Shown: positions 22,210 to 32,969 of the stretch, piece by piece
Layout: each line of letters opens with the position of its first letter
Position numbering within the stretch: the first letter of the stretch is position 1
Origin: Sclerotinia nivalis
Taxonomy: Eukaryota; Ascomycota; Leotiomycetes; Helotiales; Sclerotiniaceae
Direction of reading: 5' to 3'
Assembly (NCBI GenBank): GCA_029531795.1
Contig: JAPEIS010000005.1
Location: 248,001 to 312,000 of the forward strand
Length of the DNA: 64,000 nucleotides
Position numbers and translations under genes: made by a program
Notes under the pieces: model-generated
Seen by the model: only the letters and a program-made list of their open reading frames with translations
What the model was told of the DNA's origin: nothing
Database searches by the model: none

Positions 22210-23850
22210 TCATCCTGTGGTGATGTTTTCGGGCAACTCCTCGTCACAAACAATATCAAATGTAGCCTTACTGTAGACATGGAACCGCGACGAATCCTTC
22301 GTTTGATTCTCTGGATAGACCGTTCTGCAGTTCTTCAAGTCTCTCTGTATGAAAACTTTGAGGAATGTCTTGACCATCAAAGCTCCCGCGGCTTGACCTG
22401 GACAACGTCGGGGTCCTTTGCCGAAAGGCATGAAGCAAGATGATCCGAGAAGCTTGTCGCCATACTTCAAGAACCGACTAGGGTCGAAGACAGTGAGGGG
22501 CGCCATGTCACCCGCTATTACGCGCCAGCTCTCCTCGTGTTGGTGCAGCGCGTGGATGCTCGACACGATGCGCGTGCCGGCTTTGATCTTGTATGTTTGG
22601 CCTTGGTAATACAGTTCGAAATCTTTCACGGCTGCGTTATTGATGAGTGACCCGGGCGGCTCGAAACGCAGAGACTCCCACATGAAGCTGTTCAGGATTG
22701 GGGCTTGCATAAGCTTCACATCCATATCTCCCTCTTGCTCTTCCAACTTATTGAGCTCCTCCAAAATAGCTTTGCGCCAATATACGTTGTCAGGATCCAA
22801 CAAGTGATAGAGACATCCCATCACGGTCGATTTGACGGCGTCCAGCCCGGCGAACGTTGCTGTAATCAAGTCGTCTAGAGTATATACTTCGGGCATGCCC
22901 TGGCTCTCATTCATTTCTTGCAGGAGAGCGGCGACAGTACCGTCTTCGGGATTGTTCATCATGTCCGTGCAAACTTCGCGCAGGACGTTGATGTTGCGGC
23001 TAAGACGTCTGGCTTCCTTAGTCAGGGGCAGGCCAGCTAGGGGAAAGCAAACGCGATTCCAAAAACGACTCGAATAGAACCGAAGTTCGGTGAATGTCTG
23101 GTTCAAAACAACCATGAAAGGCAAGGTCCTAGTCTGTCCATCGATCTCTTCTACTTTCAGATAGCGATCAATATTGTCCTTCCCCCAGACGTATTCCCCG
23201 CTCGTGCAACGCGTCCAGTGTTCGAGGAGTGTTCGAACGTCCATCTGCATACTGGAGCCATTCTTGACTTTGAATTTGTCCAGAGCGAGATTTGCTTGAC
23301 GTTCAACAATGTCGAAGAGACGTTTGTTGTCCTTTGTACCTTTCGTTAGGTTGGCTTTGCGCTCTTTAAAGCGCAGCTTATGCATAGACTGGAAAGGTAT
23401 TGCAGAGGGACTCAAACGACCGACAGAATGGAGAGCAGGAGTGTTGCGGTCTACCTGCTTTCCTGTCTTGCCAACAAGTTCGCTGCAGAGGTTTGCGTTG
23501 GTGGTGTAAAGTTGGAGAGTAAGTCCTCGTAATGTGCCGTAAAGGTTGGTAGGCTTTTCCATGTAAAGCCAGTCGTGACTCTTGTTCTCTTCCTGCAGTT
23601 TTGTCACGCGCATCTCTGCTCCGACAACTGCATAGCAGTTGTCCACAAAATTGATTCCTTGCTTCTCATACCAACGGCGGAGAAGGAGCAGTCGCAAAAC
23701 GTAGTTCCACACACCCCAAAGCGCGGTGGTGACAAAGGGAACACCGACATAGTATACCCATTTTCCGAAGAGGAGAGGGTCGCTGGCCTCAATCATGAGC
23801 GGGAGCGGCTCATGACCATTGGTGATATTCCAGCTGGGGGACGAATTCAT
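22210..23850 (-). CDS. Cytochrome P450 monooxygenase-like protein
   Basis: This 546-aa single-exon protein is a haem-thiolate enzyme expected to be ER-anchored and served by a P450 reductase. A hydrophobic N-terminal anchor spans about residues 30-57. The I-helix is ATFAGLDAVKST (334-341), the K-helix ExxR is ESLR (392-395), a PERF-like DPSRF is at 455-459, and the haem loop FMPFGKGPRRCPG places the cysteine ligand at C483. The usual I-helix Thr (AGxDT) is Ala338, which may alter oxygen activation. Substrate and CYP family cannot be assigned. The start is the first Met, which precedes the anchor. The upstream region contains a degenerate minisatellite (23945-24390), and the Nudix gene is next in the same orientation. 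Confidence 0.9.
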   Translation of the reverse strand: MNSSPSWNITNGHEPLPLMIEASDPLLFGKWVYYVGVPFVTTALWGVWNYVLRLLLLRRWYEKQGINFVDNCYAVVGAEMRVTKLQEENKSHDWLYMEKPTNLYGTLRGLTLQLYTTNANLCSELVGKTGKQVDRNTPALHSVGRLSPSAIPFQSMHKLRFKERKANLTKGTKDNKRLFDIVERQANLALDKFKVKNGSSMQMDVRTLLEHWTRCTSGEYVWGKDNIDRYLKVEEIDGQTRTLPFMVVLNQTFTELRFYSSRFWNRVCFPLAGLPLTKEARRLSRNINVLREVCTDMMNNPEDGTVAALLQEMNESQGMPEVYTLDDLITATFAGLDAVKSTVMGCLYHLLDPDNVYWRKAILEELNKLEEQEGDMDVKLMQAPILNSFMWESLRFEPPGSLINNAAVKDFELYYQGQTYKIKAGTRIVSSIHALHQHEESWRVIAGDMAPLTVFDPSRFLKYGDKLLGSSCFMPFGKGPRRCPGQAAGALMVKTFLKVFIQRDLKNCRTVYPENQTKDSSRFHVYSKATFDIVCDEELPENITTG

Positions 23851-23944
23851 GATGATGGTATAAGAAAGCCAATAGAGTATTAAGTTCGAATGTTCAAGTG
23901 ATGAACGAGGAAGCGATTTGTTTCGAAAGGAAGGGAGTCGCTTT

Positions 23945-24390
23945 TTATGTCATTCTATCGGTTTCCCTGTCGCTTTTTGTGCAATGCTATTGGACTTCCT
24001 GTAGCTTTTAACACATGTAATACTGTTGACCAATCTTCATGCAATGCTGTTGATTTTCCCGTATGTTTCAATATATGCCATGCTATTGGTTTTCCTGTAG
24101 CTTTTAATATATGCAATGCTGTTGATTTTTTTGTAGCTTTTCTACATGTGCAACGCTACTGGTTTTCCTGCGGCTTTTAATATACGCGATGCTCTTGGCT
24201 TTCTTGTCGTTGTTTTAGGCAATACTATTAGTTTTCCTACAGCTTTCCTACAATACGCAATACTCTTGGCTTGCTTACTTTTCCTATACAATACTATTAG
24301 TTTTCCTGTAGTTTTTCAATATGTATAATGCTTTTGGTTTTCCTGTCACTTTCTATATCATGCTGTTGGTTTTCCTATGTCTTGACACAT
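23945..24390. repeat. Degenerate minisatellite upstream of the P450 gene
   Basis: About a dozen degenerate copies of a unit of roughly 30-38 bp, with a core like TTTTCCTGTAGCTTTTAAT and ATATGCAATGCTGTTG, are arrayed head to tail. Read in one frame the array gives recurrent peptides such as CNAVDFPVCFNI; I regard this as repeat translation and not a gene. It occupies the likely promoter side of the P450 gene. Confidence 0.8.
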
Positions 24391-24661
24391 GGTTGATTTT
24401 GTAGGTAACTTTACGAAATTTGATTCACTTGATAAGTTATCACAGAATTTCGCTACGGTCGCGGGTCACTTTGAGCGAGGAATGGGCTATTGAAGAAAAA
24501 GAAGGTTGATTGACGTGATCTTTGGTCTTATTGCCCGAATGGGCATAGTTAAAGTGTATGTGGATGTTATAAGTGTGATGACACCGGATAAAGTTTGGTG
24601 GTCCACCATGACCGCAGGGGCTTGATTACCAGGGTAAGAGACTCAATAGCCGGCTACATGA

Positions 24662-24729
24662 CATGTTCCGTGACATAAGACAGGTGCGTTGGTTGCATGT
24701 TCCGTGACATAAGATAGATGCATTGGTTG
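24662..24729. repeat. 34-bp tandem duplication next to the Nudix stop codon
   Basis: Two head-to-tail 34-bp units begin CATGTTCCGTGACATAAGA and end TTGGTTG. They differ only at three positions, all transitions of C-to-T or G-to-A sense. The second unit ends one base before the stop codon (24731-24733) of the minus-strand Nudix gene. Confidence 0.85.
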
Positions 24730-24730
24730 A

Positions 24731-25777
24731 TTACATAGGTGGGACTTGCTTGGCTGTAGCTATCCCATGGTGACGACGGCCGATAAGGGAGATCAAAGTC
24801 TCCAATTCGGGCTCATTCCTGATGGATATGTAATCATGCCTGATCAAAAAGTCGATCAAAGTTACCGCGCTGTTGTACTTGAACTGGCCCACTTTGAGAG
24901 CTTCCACTGTCTGATCAATCGTCCAAAGATAGAACTCTTCGACTTCCCCATCCAATGGCTTCGGTACAATATACGAAGGGAGTTCAACGTCATATATGAA
25001 CTGCATAGACCGGTCAAGAAACCCCAGCTCGCCTGCAGCTCTTGCATCGCGCACGAAGAAATAGGAAATTGTTCCCACAATCTTGGCATTCTCTCTCATC
25101 CATTTCTCCGGCAATGACGCTTCTTCCTTCGCTTCTCGCAACATACAGTCGAAGTGGTCCTCATCAGCAGTTGCGCCGCCTCCTACAGTATTATCCATCT
25201 TGCCGGGGTGTGCCATTCTTGTTGCTGAACGCTTGGGAACCCATATTTTCATTTCTCCTGTCTTCTCATCGCGGACATATCCCGTCATTTGGACCCCAAA
25301 GGTTTGAATCCCGAATAAGGCACTGCCACCACGAGGTACTAGCACGGTGCGATTGATGCCAAGCACACGGTATAGCTCCTCTTCCAACTTTTTCGACATG
25401 GCAAAGCAACCTTTCGTACGGGCTACATCCAGTTGTTCTGCGATGGCTTGACTTTCGAAGTCTTCACCAGGAGCATATGGTATGTCAATGGTTTTTGAGT
25501 AATGATCGATTTTGAATTTGCTGGTCCAGGGCATGTTAGCCACTGTGGATGGCAGTATCCAGCCAACTGTCACATAATCTCCTGAGTGGTCTCCATTCCA
25601 AATCTCTTTCAGCCGGAATCGAAAAAATTGAGACGTGATTTGGGCGTATTCTCGCTCATTGGGATATGGAAGCCTGCAGAAAAGTCAGTCATGATTTACG
25701 TGGTCTGATTATCGGAGATCGACAAACCCGTGGCACCTCTGAATCACCTCAGCATAGGCTATATTGTGTATCGTCAT
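24731..25777 (-). CDS. Nudix hydrolase with DUF4743-like N-terminus (two exons)
   Basis: The 330-aa spliced product has exons 25777-25728 and 25673-24731. The 54-nt intron (25727-25674) is GTTTGT...CAG with a CTGAC branch-like motif. The longest single frame starts at a GTG, and splicing supplies an ATG and the segment PYPNEREYAQITSQFFRFR expected ahead of VGWILP in this family. The Nudix box GX5EX7REUXEEXGU is met at about residues 182-204 (G...E...REAKEEASL), with the final Gly replaced by Ser. The C-terminal FYLWTIDQ and FKYNSAVTLIDFLIRH match fungal and plant thiamine-pyrophosphokinase-related Nudix proteins (compare yeast YJR142W). It probably hydrolyses a nucleotide or thiamine-phosphate analogue; the substrate is inferred. 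Confidence 0.88.
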
Positions 25778-27240
25778 AGTGTTTAGCTCGAATTTTTTGA
25801 TACTTTGAGAAGAGAGGCGGGCTGCTGTTAAATGTGTATGACAAGTTTCCCTAACGAACTACCGTACAAACTCACTGAGAATATCTATTAAATTCGGATT
25901 TGAATCAAATTATATTTTGTATCATCAAATTAGTACAAATTCTCTTCTAGAAATAAAAGGTCCTGTTAATCTAATTGGTCAGTAAGATCCCTGCTAAGCG
26001 AACGCGGACATTTTTGGCATTCTGGGGGATACTCCATATTCGTGCAGCCAGCAAGTATAAGGTTAAAACTCCGAACGCTAGGGAGTAATTGTTCTTATTG
26101 ATCAAACTGTCCCATTCTCAAGGTTTCTCTTTCTTTATTAACACAAATTTAGCGTTCGGAGTTTTGAACTTTCTGCAGCACGAGTAGCTGCAAATGCATT
26201 GTATTCTTCTTTTTGCACCTCTCCCATGCATTGTAAGCAGGCATGCGACCCGGCAGTTGCGTAGATTGCTTCCTTCCCCCACCTTTTGTATGCACCTTAA
26301 GCAGGCATGCCACCCGGCATATTTGCGAAGTTTTCTTTTCACTTTTATGATTCATTGAGCGACATCGAGATGTAAGCAAACAAGCTTTTGCGCCAGATGA
26401 ATGTAATCCTATTTCAAAGTCTTCTAGTCCGCCTGCCGCGGGAGGGTGAAAAAGCTCGCGCGATCCTGCACGAACGATACGAGCTGATTGCATGAGCCCC
26501 TCGATATCTCCGCGCGAGCGCGGGGTAAGGCGTGAGACGGCCAAGTGGCATACAACGACGGCACGACCTTCTGACACTAGGCGGTTGATAGTAAACATTA
26601 CCCTTGGCGCTGCCAAATACGTATATTGAAGCAGGAGGGAAATTAAGAATAGATAGTGCGCGCTTATCGATTGGTCGAAAGTCGGAAGCCGTCAGCACGT
26701 AGCGCTGAGTGGCACATGCGCCAAATCTGAGATATTACATTCCAACTTTAAGGTAACGTCTTTACTCCGTATTTGATCCCCGCTTTATCGGATTGCATTC
26801 TTTACGATCCCTCCTCCTGGGTTAATAGTTCATATCTATCAAGATACTGTCACATTTGGGCCATCTATCACAACCGTGTATAACCTCGGCTCTTGAGGAC
26901 TTTATGTCTCATACGAAGGACGCCTTTAATGTGGATGCGACCCATAGGGCCTATAGGGTGTTATCTCTATAATACGCCGTAATTTCCATCAAATTGACCT
27001 CTGAAAGTTAGTGCTTATTCAGATTCAACATATCTATCCAAACCCTGCAATTTCATTTGATTAGGATTCTAATTAAATGAAAGTCATCATATACTAACTC
27101 TTATGGGCTCGCTCAGCCCTGACTGGGTGGTCCGGGCATAAGATTACAGACCTCTTACAGTACTAATATCCTGTAAGGCCCTATAAGTCACATGCATACT
27201 GAAGGCGTCCTCAGTAAATACATTTTAGATACCCCCACCT
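25778..27240. other. Intergenic region between Nudix and MFS genes
   Basis: It contains an imperfect inverted repeat (26062-26080 and 26150-26169, core TAGCGTTCGGAGTTTT) and a 30-bp direct repeat (26226-26255 and 26290-26319, core AAGCAGGCATGC.ACCCGGCA). The minus-strand frames at 26149-26616 and 26414-26698 have no recognisable domains and are not accepted as genes. Confidence 0.5.
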
Positions 27241-29170
27241 ATGTTTGAACAATCACATCTCAACTCCTCTTCTGCTTTGAGTGGTTGCCTTTTCAACATG
27301 TCAACCACTACCTCCCAACAATCAATTACAGATAATATTGCTAAGACAGAGCAACATACCATCGCCGCAAATCCAGCTGATATCAGTCCCACATCAATAT
27401 TTGATACTCCGCTCAATGGCAATGGCAGCCCGATCAATGCTACGCCTGCACAGGAAAAGCATCAACAACAAGTCACATCCGATGGCAAACAACGACCGAC
27501 CAACCCCAATCTCATAAATGGGCGCTCCAAGGGTAAGATTGCCTTAATCATGCTGGCCCTGTGTCTGGCCGTCTTTCTCGGAGCTTTAGATGTTACTGTC
27601 GTGACCACAGCTCTACCCACGATTAGTGACCACTTCCAGTCGAGTGCCGGCTACACATGGATTGGGTCTGCATTTCTGCTAGCCAATGCCGCATCAATCC
27701 CGTCATGGGGCAAGATCTCAGACATCTTCGGCCGGAAGCCAATGCTCCTGCTTGCTATCGTGATTTTTATGGTCGGCTCCCTGCTTTGTGCCGTCTCTTA
27801 TAACATCGGCATGCTGATCTTTGGGCGTGCTGTTCAAGGACTCGGTGGCGGTGGCCTGACCATTCTTGTGAAAATTGTTATTGGTGATATTTTCCCTCTG
27901 AACATTCGTAGCGTTTTCTACGGTGTGATTGGAGGTGTGTGGGCCGTAGCCGCAGCAGCGGGCCCGGCAATTGGCGGTGCGTTGACCGAGAAGGTGTCAT
28001 GGCGATGGTATATTCAAAATTTAACCATATGGAAAACCCTAGGCTAAACATACAAGGTGCTTCTACATCAACCTCCCCCTCGACGGACTTGCATTTCTCA
28101 TCATCCTCTTCTTCCTCGACCTTAAGAGCCCGCGTACGCCGCTTCTTGAAGGACTCAAGGCTATTGACTGGGTGGGCTCGATTTTGGTAATCGGCGGCAC
28201 GCTCATGTTCCTTTTCGGTCTTGAAAATGGCGGCGTTGCAGCGCCATGGGGCTCTGCCGAGGTTATCTGCCTGCTCGTCTTCGGCCTGCTCACCTGGGTG
28301 CTTTTCATCTTTTGGGAGGTGCATTACGCCAAATTCCCCGTCATGCCTATGAATTTGTTCAGAAAGGTTACTAACGCCGCCACGCTTTTCTGCGTTTTCA
28401 TTCAAGGTGTTGTCTTCATCTCCGCCTCCTACTATCTCCCGCTCTACTTCCAGTCCGTACGTGGATACACCCCAATCCAATCAGGCCTCTACGTCCTTCC
28501 TACTGCCATCTCGCTTGCCGCCGGCAGTCTTTCTACCGGCTGGGTGGTCGCAAAGACCGGTTGGTACATGCCACCCATCTGCTTCGGCCTCTTCATGATG
28601 ACCCTTGGCTTCGGCTTCTTTATCGACTTCGACGCTTACAGCAGCTGGGCGAAGCTCGTTCTCTTCCAAATTGTGGCTGGTTTAGGCGTCGGACCCCTCT
28701 TCCAAGCTCCTATTATCGCCCTCCACGCGCACACCGAACCTCATGACGTCGCCACCGCTACTTCAACCCTCGGATTTATCCGCCAGCTCGCCCAAGCCAT
28801 CTCCGTAGTTATAGGCCAAGTCGTCTACCAAAACGAAAAGGCAAAAAAATACCCCTCCCTCGTCGCCTCTGGTATCTCTCCCTCTTTGGCAAAAATCATC
28901 TCCTCCGGCGATGCCGGCGCCGATATTCAAATCATCGATAGCCTCCCCCCGGATCAACGCGCCGTCATCCGTGTCGCTCTCGCAGACTCCCTCAAGCCAA
29001 TGTGGCTTATGTACACGTGTATCACCGCCACCGGCCTACTCGCCTCGTTCCTCATTCGACGGAAGATTTTGACCCACGCGCACGTGGAAACTAAGACGGG
29101 TTTAGAAGCTGAACGCGAAAACGCCGAAGCTCGGCGCCGCGAGCGCGAATTGAGAAAGAGGAAGCCTTAA
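27241..29170 (+). CDS. MFS transporter, DHA2-type drug:H+ antiporter (two exons)
   Basis: Exons 27241-28007 and 28057-29170 give 626 aa. The 49-nt intron (28008-28056) is GTATAT...ACAAG with a GGCTAAAC branch motif, and splicing restores SWRW followed by CFYINLPLDG, the standard DHA2 sequence. The protein has a long hydrophilic N-terminus (about 95 aa), then an estimated 14 membrane segments. Motifs include LDVTVVTTALPTI in TM1, motif A-like GKISDIFGRKP, and GRAVQGLGGGG. The charged tail (RRRERELRKRKP) is cytosolic. It should export toxic compounds or secondary metabolites across the plasma membrane. Met20 (27298) is an alternative start. It is transcribed divergently from the Nudix gene. Confidence 0.93.
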
Positions 29171-31028
29171 GTTATCTGGGAAGTATAATTATTTGTATCT
29201 GCTATTGATATTAGACAGTTACATTAAAAAGAATCACACTTTTATCCTTAGTCTGAAGCTCCAAGTCTATCGGATGCATAAGTGAAAATGGTAGGTCTTT
29301 GTTGCCAATGATTCTTTTGCTCTACTAGTCGCCGAAGCAACTAGACTATATTTCCTACCCCTAGATGGCATTATACTTAGCTAGAATTAACTCCAAGATT
29401 AGCTACAAGTGGCTTACGCGTGTGTTCAATCCCCAAACTAAAGGACAGGTTAAACAGAAGCCACGGGGGCTGATTTGTGACGACTTTAAGATGCATCAGA
29501 GCCTCGAAATCTTAGAGTTTTGTATTAAATGATATAGTCCTCTATTGTCTCCCTTCCTTCACACAGTATATCCCTTTGAAAAGCCCGCATTGTGCTCTAT
29601 CTCTGAGCAGCCACAACTATCTCTTAATTAGCTTTTAACCTTAAACAATCTTCACTCAACTGAACACAATTTTCCGCTGCTATCTTTCATCAACAGACCC
29701 CTCTCAACATGATCGTGTAGTCTCATTAATCTCCGTGAGAGATCCAATCATCTCGGATGGAGCAGTGTTGATATTCCATCTGCCCACGATCAGACTAAAG
29801 AGGTCTCGGAAAGCAGGAATTTAGCGTCTCTCTGATCAACAGCAGGCTAACTTCCATAAAAGGTTTAAACAAAGCAACCATCAATTCGGGGACTTTGGCC
29901 GTGGATAACGGCCCTCTCTCAATTGACAGGGACACTTCGGGTTAGTTGGCACGCACAAGCCCGAGTCACTTTCCGGCCCAGTGTAACTCACTCTTCTACC
30001 AACCTTAATCCGGCTCTCGCTTTAACATGAGACTTCACTTCTTCTCCTGCTAGACTACTACAAATAGATGCACACACGTTGATTCAATAACATCACTTTA
30101 ATCCAAACCATTATCTCGCTGCGATTATTGACAATAGCAATGTAAATATTCCCCAGTCGCTTCCCACTCATTTGATTTTCTATTCTTACCTTTACCAAGA
30201 CCTTCATGAAATTAATTCGAAATTTTTTTCGAAAACTTCCTCCGAGCAATCTACGAAATTCGTTTTGACTTCCACGTCTGCCCACGGTCAACCTAACTCT
30301 CGCTATCACCATCATCCTCCACCGGTTTTGAATTTCGGCTCCATTCTTAGTACTTGAGTAATGTTCATCTTCTACACATGTGGCAAGAAGCCCACCGTGC
30401 CGAAAATGGATGATGTCTCATTTTCATATTCACGAACTTGATGCAAGTATAACAAATCATAAACGAAAATGGAAATGCCAGGGTGATAAAGTATTCCCTT
30501 GACAAATTAAGGGTAGATAATATTTCGGGACTTGTGTTGAAAGAGTTTTTGCATAAGTACATTGTTGGGATGTGTTGATAGGATTATGAAATAAAGTAAT
30601 AAAGGAGTGATTTCAATTGGAAAAAGCTGATCTATTAAAATGAAGAAACAAAATTGAAAGTTTGAGATTATTTTATGGAAAAGGGGGGATGGTATGATGG
30701 TTTATAGTTGCCGAAACAGCCCGAGTCCTGCAAGGACCTCATCAACCAGTATGCACTGTGATCATCTTCTGACAACTTTTAACAATTCATTCGTGACTAT
30801 CGTTATATGGTACATTCAAGGTATCTGCCATTCAATTGAATTTCCAGGACCGCTCACACCAAATACATGCAAAAAAAAGTATACCCCAACACCACAGCAT
30901 CTCAGAGAAAATTAAAGGAACCTCCCAACCCGCACCTAACACCGATTCCGCTAAATTTTCATACAAATCTTCGAAAGAAAAGAGTTCGAGTTCGTGTCAA
31001 GTGGCACTTACTGCACTCATCACAAGCC
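29171..31028. other. Intergenic region without recognised genes
   Basis: About 1.9 kb of balanced composition. Only short open frames occur on either strand (for example 30058-30315 minus and 30694-30915 plus), with no domain or codon pattern I trust. It may hold UTRs of the MFS gene and a non-coding transcript; nothing specific is visible. Confidence 0.4.
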
Positions 31029-31571
31029 TTAGACTTCATGACCTAGTTGATTATTAGTGCTATTCTCAGAGTGGTATCGCCGTAACGACTTACGACCAAG
31101 CGGCTTAGCCCTCTTGTAAATATTATTCGCCTGTCCTTGTCGAACCTTCAAGGCTTTTGCCCTACACAACAGATCAATGTCTTGTTTTTCTAAATTTCCA
31201 AAGTTCAGATAGATAACTTACTGTGCTTCCATCTCCAACTTAAGTTGTCTCATATGTTCTCTCGCCTCTCTCACCGCCTCCCTAGCATTAATCAATGCCC
31301 TATCAGCCTCTCTCTCCATCTGTTCAGCATTGATAATCCTCTGTTCGGCAGCTGCAATGACCGGATCCTGAGCTTGCTGATTCTTGTGTAAGAATCCGCG
31401 ATGGCGAGAACTACTTTGAGATGGAGAAGATGAGACTGTAGACATGCTGCGTTCGGATGGGGAAATGGATTCGGTACGGTTACGGTGGAAGATGGATGAG
31501 CTGCGTTTTGGTGGTTCTTCCACTACTGGCTCTGGCTCATGTTCTTCTTGATGACGACCGAAAAGAGGCAT
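31029..31571 (-). CDS. Small conserved hydrophilic coiled-coil protein (two exons)
   Basis: Exons 31571-31222 and 31161-31029 give 160 aa. The 60-nt intron (31221-31162) is GTAAGT...GTGTAG; without splicing the frame ends at a TAA formed by the donor itself. Residues 1-65 are Ser/Pro/Arg-rich, starting MPLFGR. Residues 66-125 form a strongly heptad-like helix with EQRIINAEQMEREADRAL and AVREAREHMRQLKLEMEA. The second exon adds a basic tail with KVRQGQANNIYKRAKPLGR. I recall similar short proteins of unknown function in many ascomycetes, with the same DP...AEREADRAL and PLGR hallmarks. A structural or membrane-adaptor role would be a guess. Confidence 0.72.
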
Positions 31572-32363
31572 GTTGATGGTTGATCTGAATTTGTTTTAAT
31601 TTTTGATGAGTATTCAGGGATAGGAATAATTGTTTGAAGTACAGCTTGGCGAAAGCTTATCGTGCTATGTATGTTTTTGTTTTCGATAATTATCAAAAAT
31701 ATTCCAAAGACTACGAGCCGCCTCGTAATACTTATCTCCTTTTTCTATTCATGCCTTTTCCAATCATCATCTGTGTTGTCGCTTCATGCCAAGTTTTTCC
31801 TCCGCAAAACAGGGGGGTATCACGATGACGTCAATTACGCGACGTCAGCGATCATCCTTTTCCTGTATTTTGATACAGCCAATGATAGATAAATCAATCA
31901 ATCGATAGAGTTTAGAGGCGTCAAGTACAAAATGATATAATATGATAATTATATTTGGTTCAAGCTTTGGAGTTGATATGCGAAATGTTGGCGGCGAATG
32001 ATTGGTCATAAGGAAACCAATCAATAGGTTGTCGATAGGAGCTGATTGTGGATGGTTACACCAAATGCTTTAGTTTAATTTTAAGAAATGTCCGGAATGT
32101 ATTAAAAACTCTCTGCTAGTTTCCGAGATATTTGAGACTTTCGTTGCAGTTGAAAACCGTAGCTGGAATAAGGTTGGTCTTTACTCGGAATGGCCAAATT
32201 AAACCAGGAGTTTCCGATATTATAAAGACAGAAATATAAACATCAAGATAGCAAAAGCAGTAATATTTATATTTTAATTCATAATAGAATTCATGAGAAA
32301 CCAGTATAATAATAATAACCTTATCAATAACAGTTCTTGTTCCTATACATCAATCAATCACCG

Positions 32364-32401
32364 ACTCACTCACTCACCCACTCACCCACCCACTCACTCA
32401 C
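32364..32401. repeat. CACT/CACC microsatellite
   Basis: A tetranucleotide-type tract of alternating ACTC and ACCC units of about 38 bp. The frame through it (32293-32583) is low-complexity Ser/Thr/His/Pro and is not accepted as a gene. Confidence 0.8.
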
Positions 32402-32969
32402 AAACACGCAATTCCCCAATCCACCCATCACATTTGCCAGATTTACTACACCATTTCGCAGCATATCTCGAATCCTATCGCCTATACCGGAGTAACCTGG
32501 AACAGCAATCATCCCCAAACTACAACCTCGCTTTGCCGCTGGCTGGCCGGTTATTCTATAGGAGGCCCTTGGAGAGCAGGTGAATAATTTATAAGTGTCT
32601 GATCTCAATGGCCATTTCACTTGCTTGACGCTTCAATGACACAATAAAGTTTTGTTGCACATCTGAAATTTCAAGACCACTGTTGTTGACTCGAGTCAAA
32701 TGTGTTTGGGTGATAGACCATCGATATGCGCAACCAAATTGTTAGTCATACTTGATTAAAGGACAATTGAAACGTTGATACCGATGTCTGAGGAAGCCAT
32801 TGCAAAATCATTATAAAGGTACTGTATGTAAAATGAACGATATCATAAGTTTGATAACATAACTACTTAATTCATGTTCATTCCACTAACTTTTCCATGC
32901 CTTGAGCAGAGACTGACCGACTGCCGGTAATCTTATTCCAGTACATCGTTCGTTGCTCTCCATAAGCAA

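Noticed and set aside
23947..24328. Plus-strand frames encoding Cys/Phe-rich repeats (CNAVDFPVCFNI-like)
   Set aside because: They are the translation of a degenerate minisatellite, not a repeat protein gene.
26149..26698. Two overlapping minus-strand frames (155 and 94 codons) in the Nudix-MFS intergenic region
   Set aside because: They overlap in different frames, cross direct and inverted repeats, and encode Arg/Cys-rich peptides with no recognisable motifs or splice context.
22210..29170. P450, Nudix and MFS as a secondary-metabolite cluster
   Set aside because: No polyketide synthase, NRPS, terpene cyclase or pathway regulator is visible in the island; neighbourhood alone is insufficient.
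32293..32583. Ser/Thr/His/Pro-rich 96-codon frame
   Set aside because: It runs through a CACT/CACC microsatellite and is matched by an equally long frame on the opposite strand.
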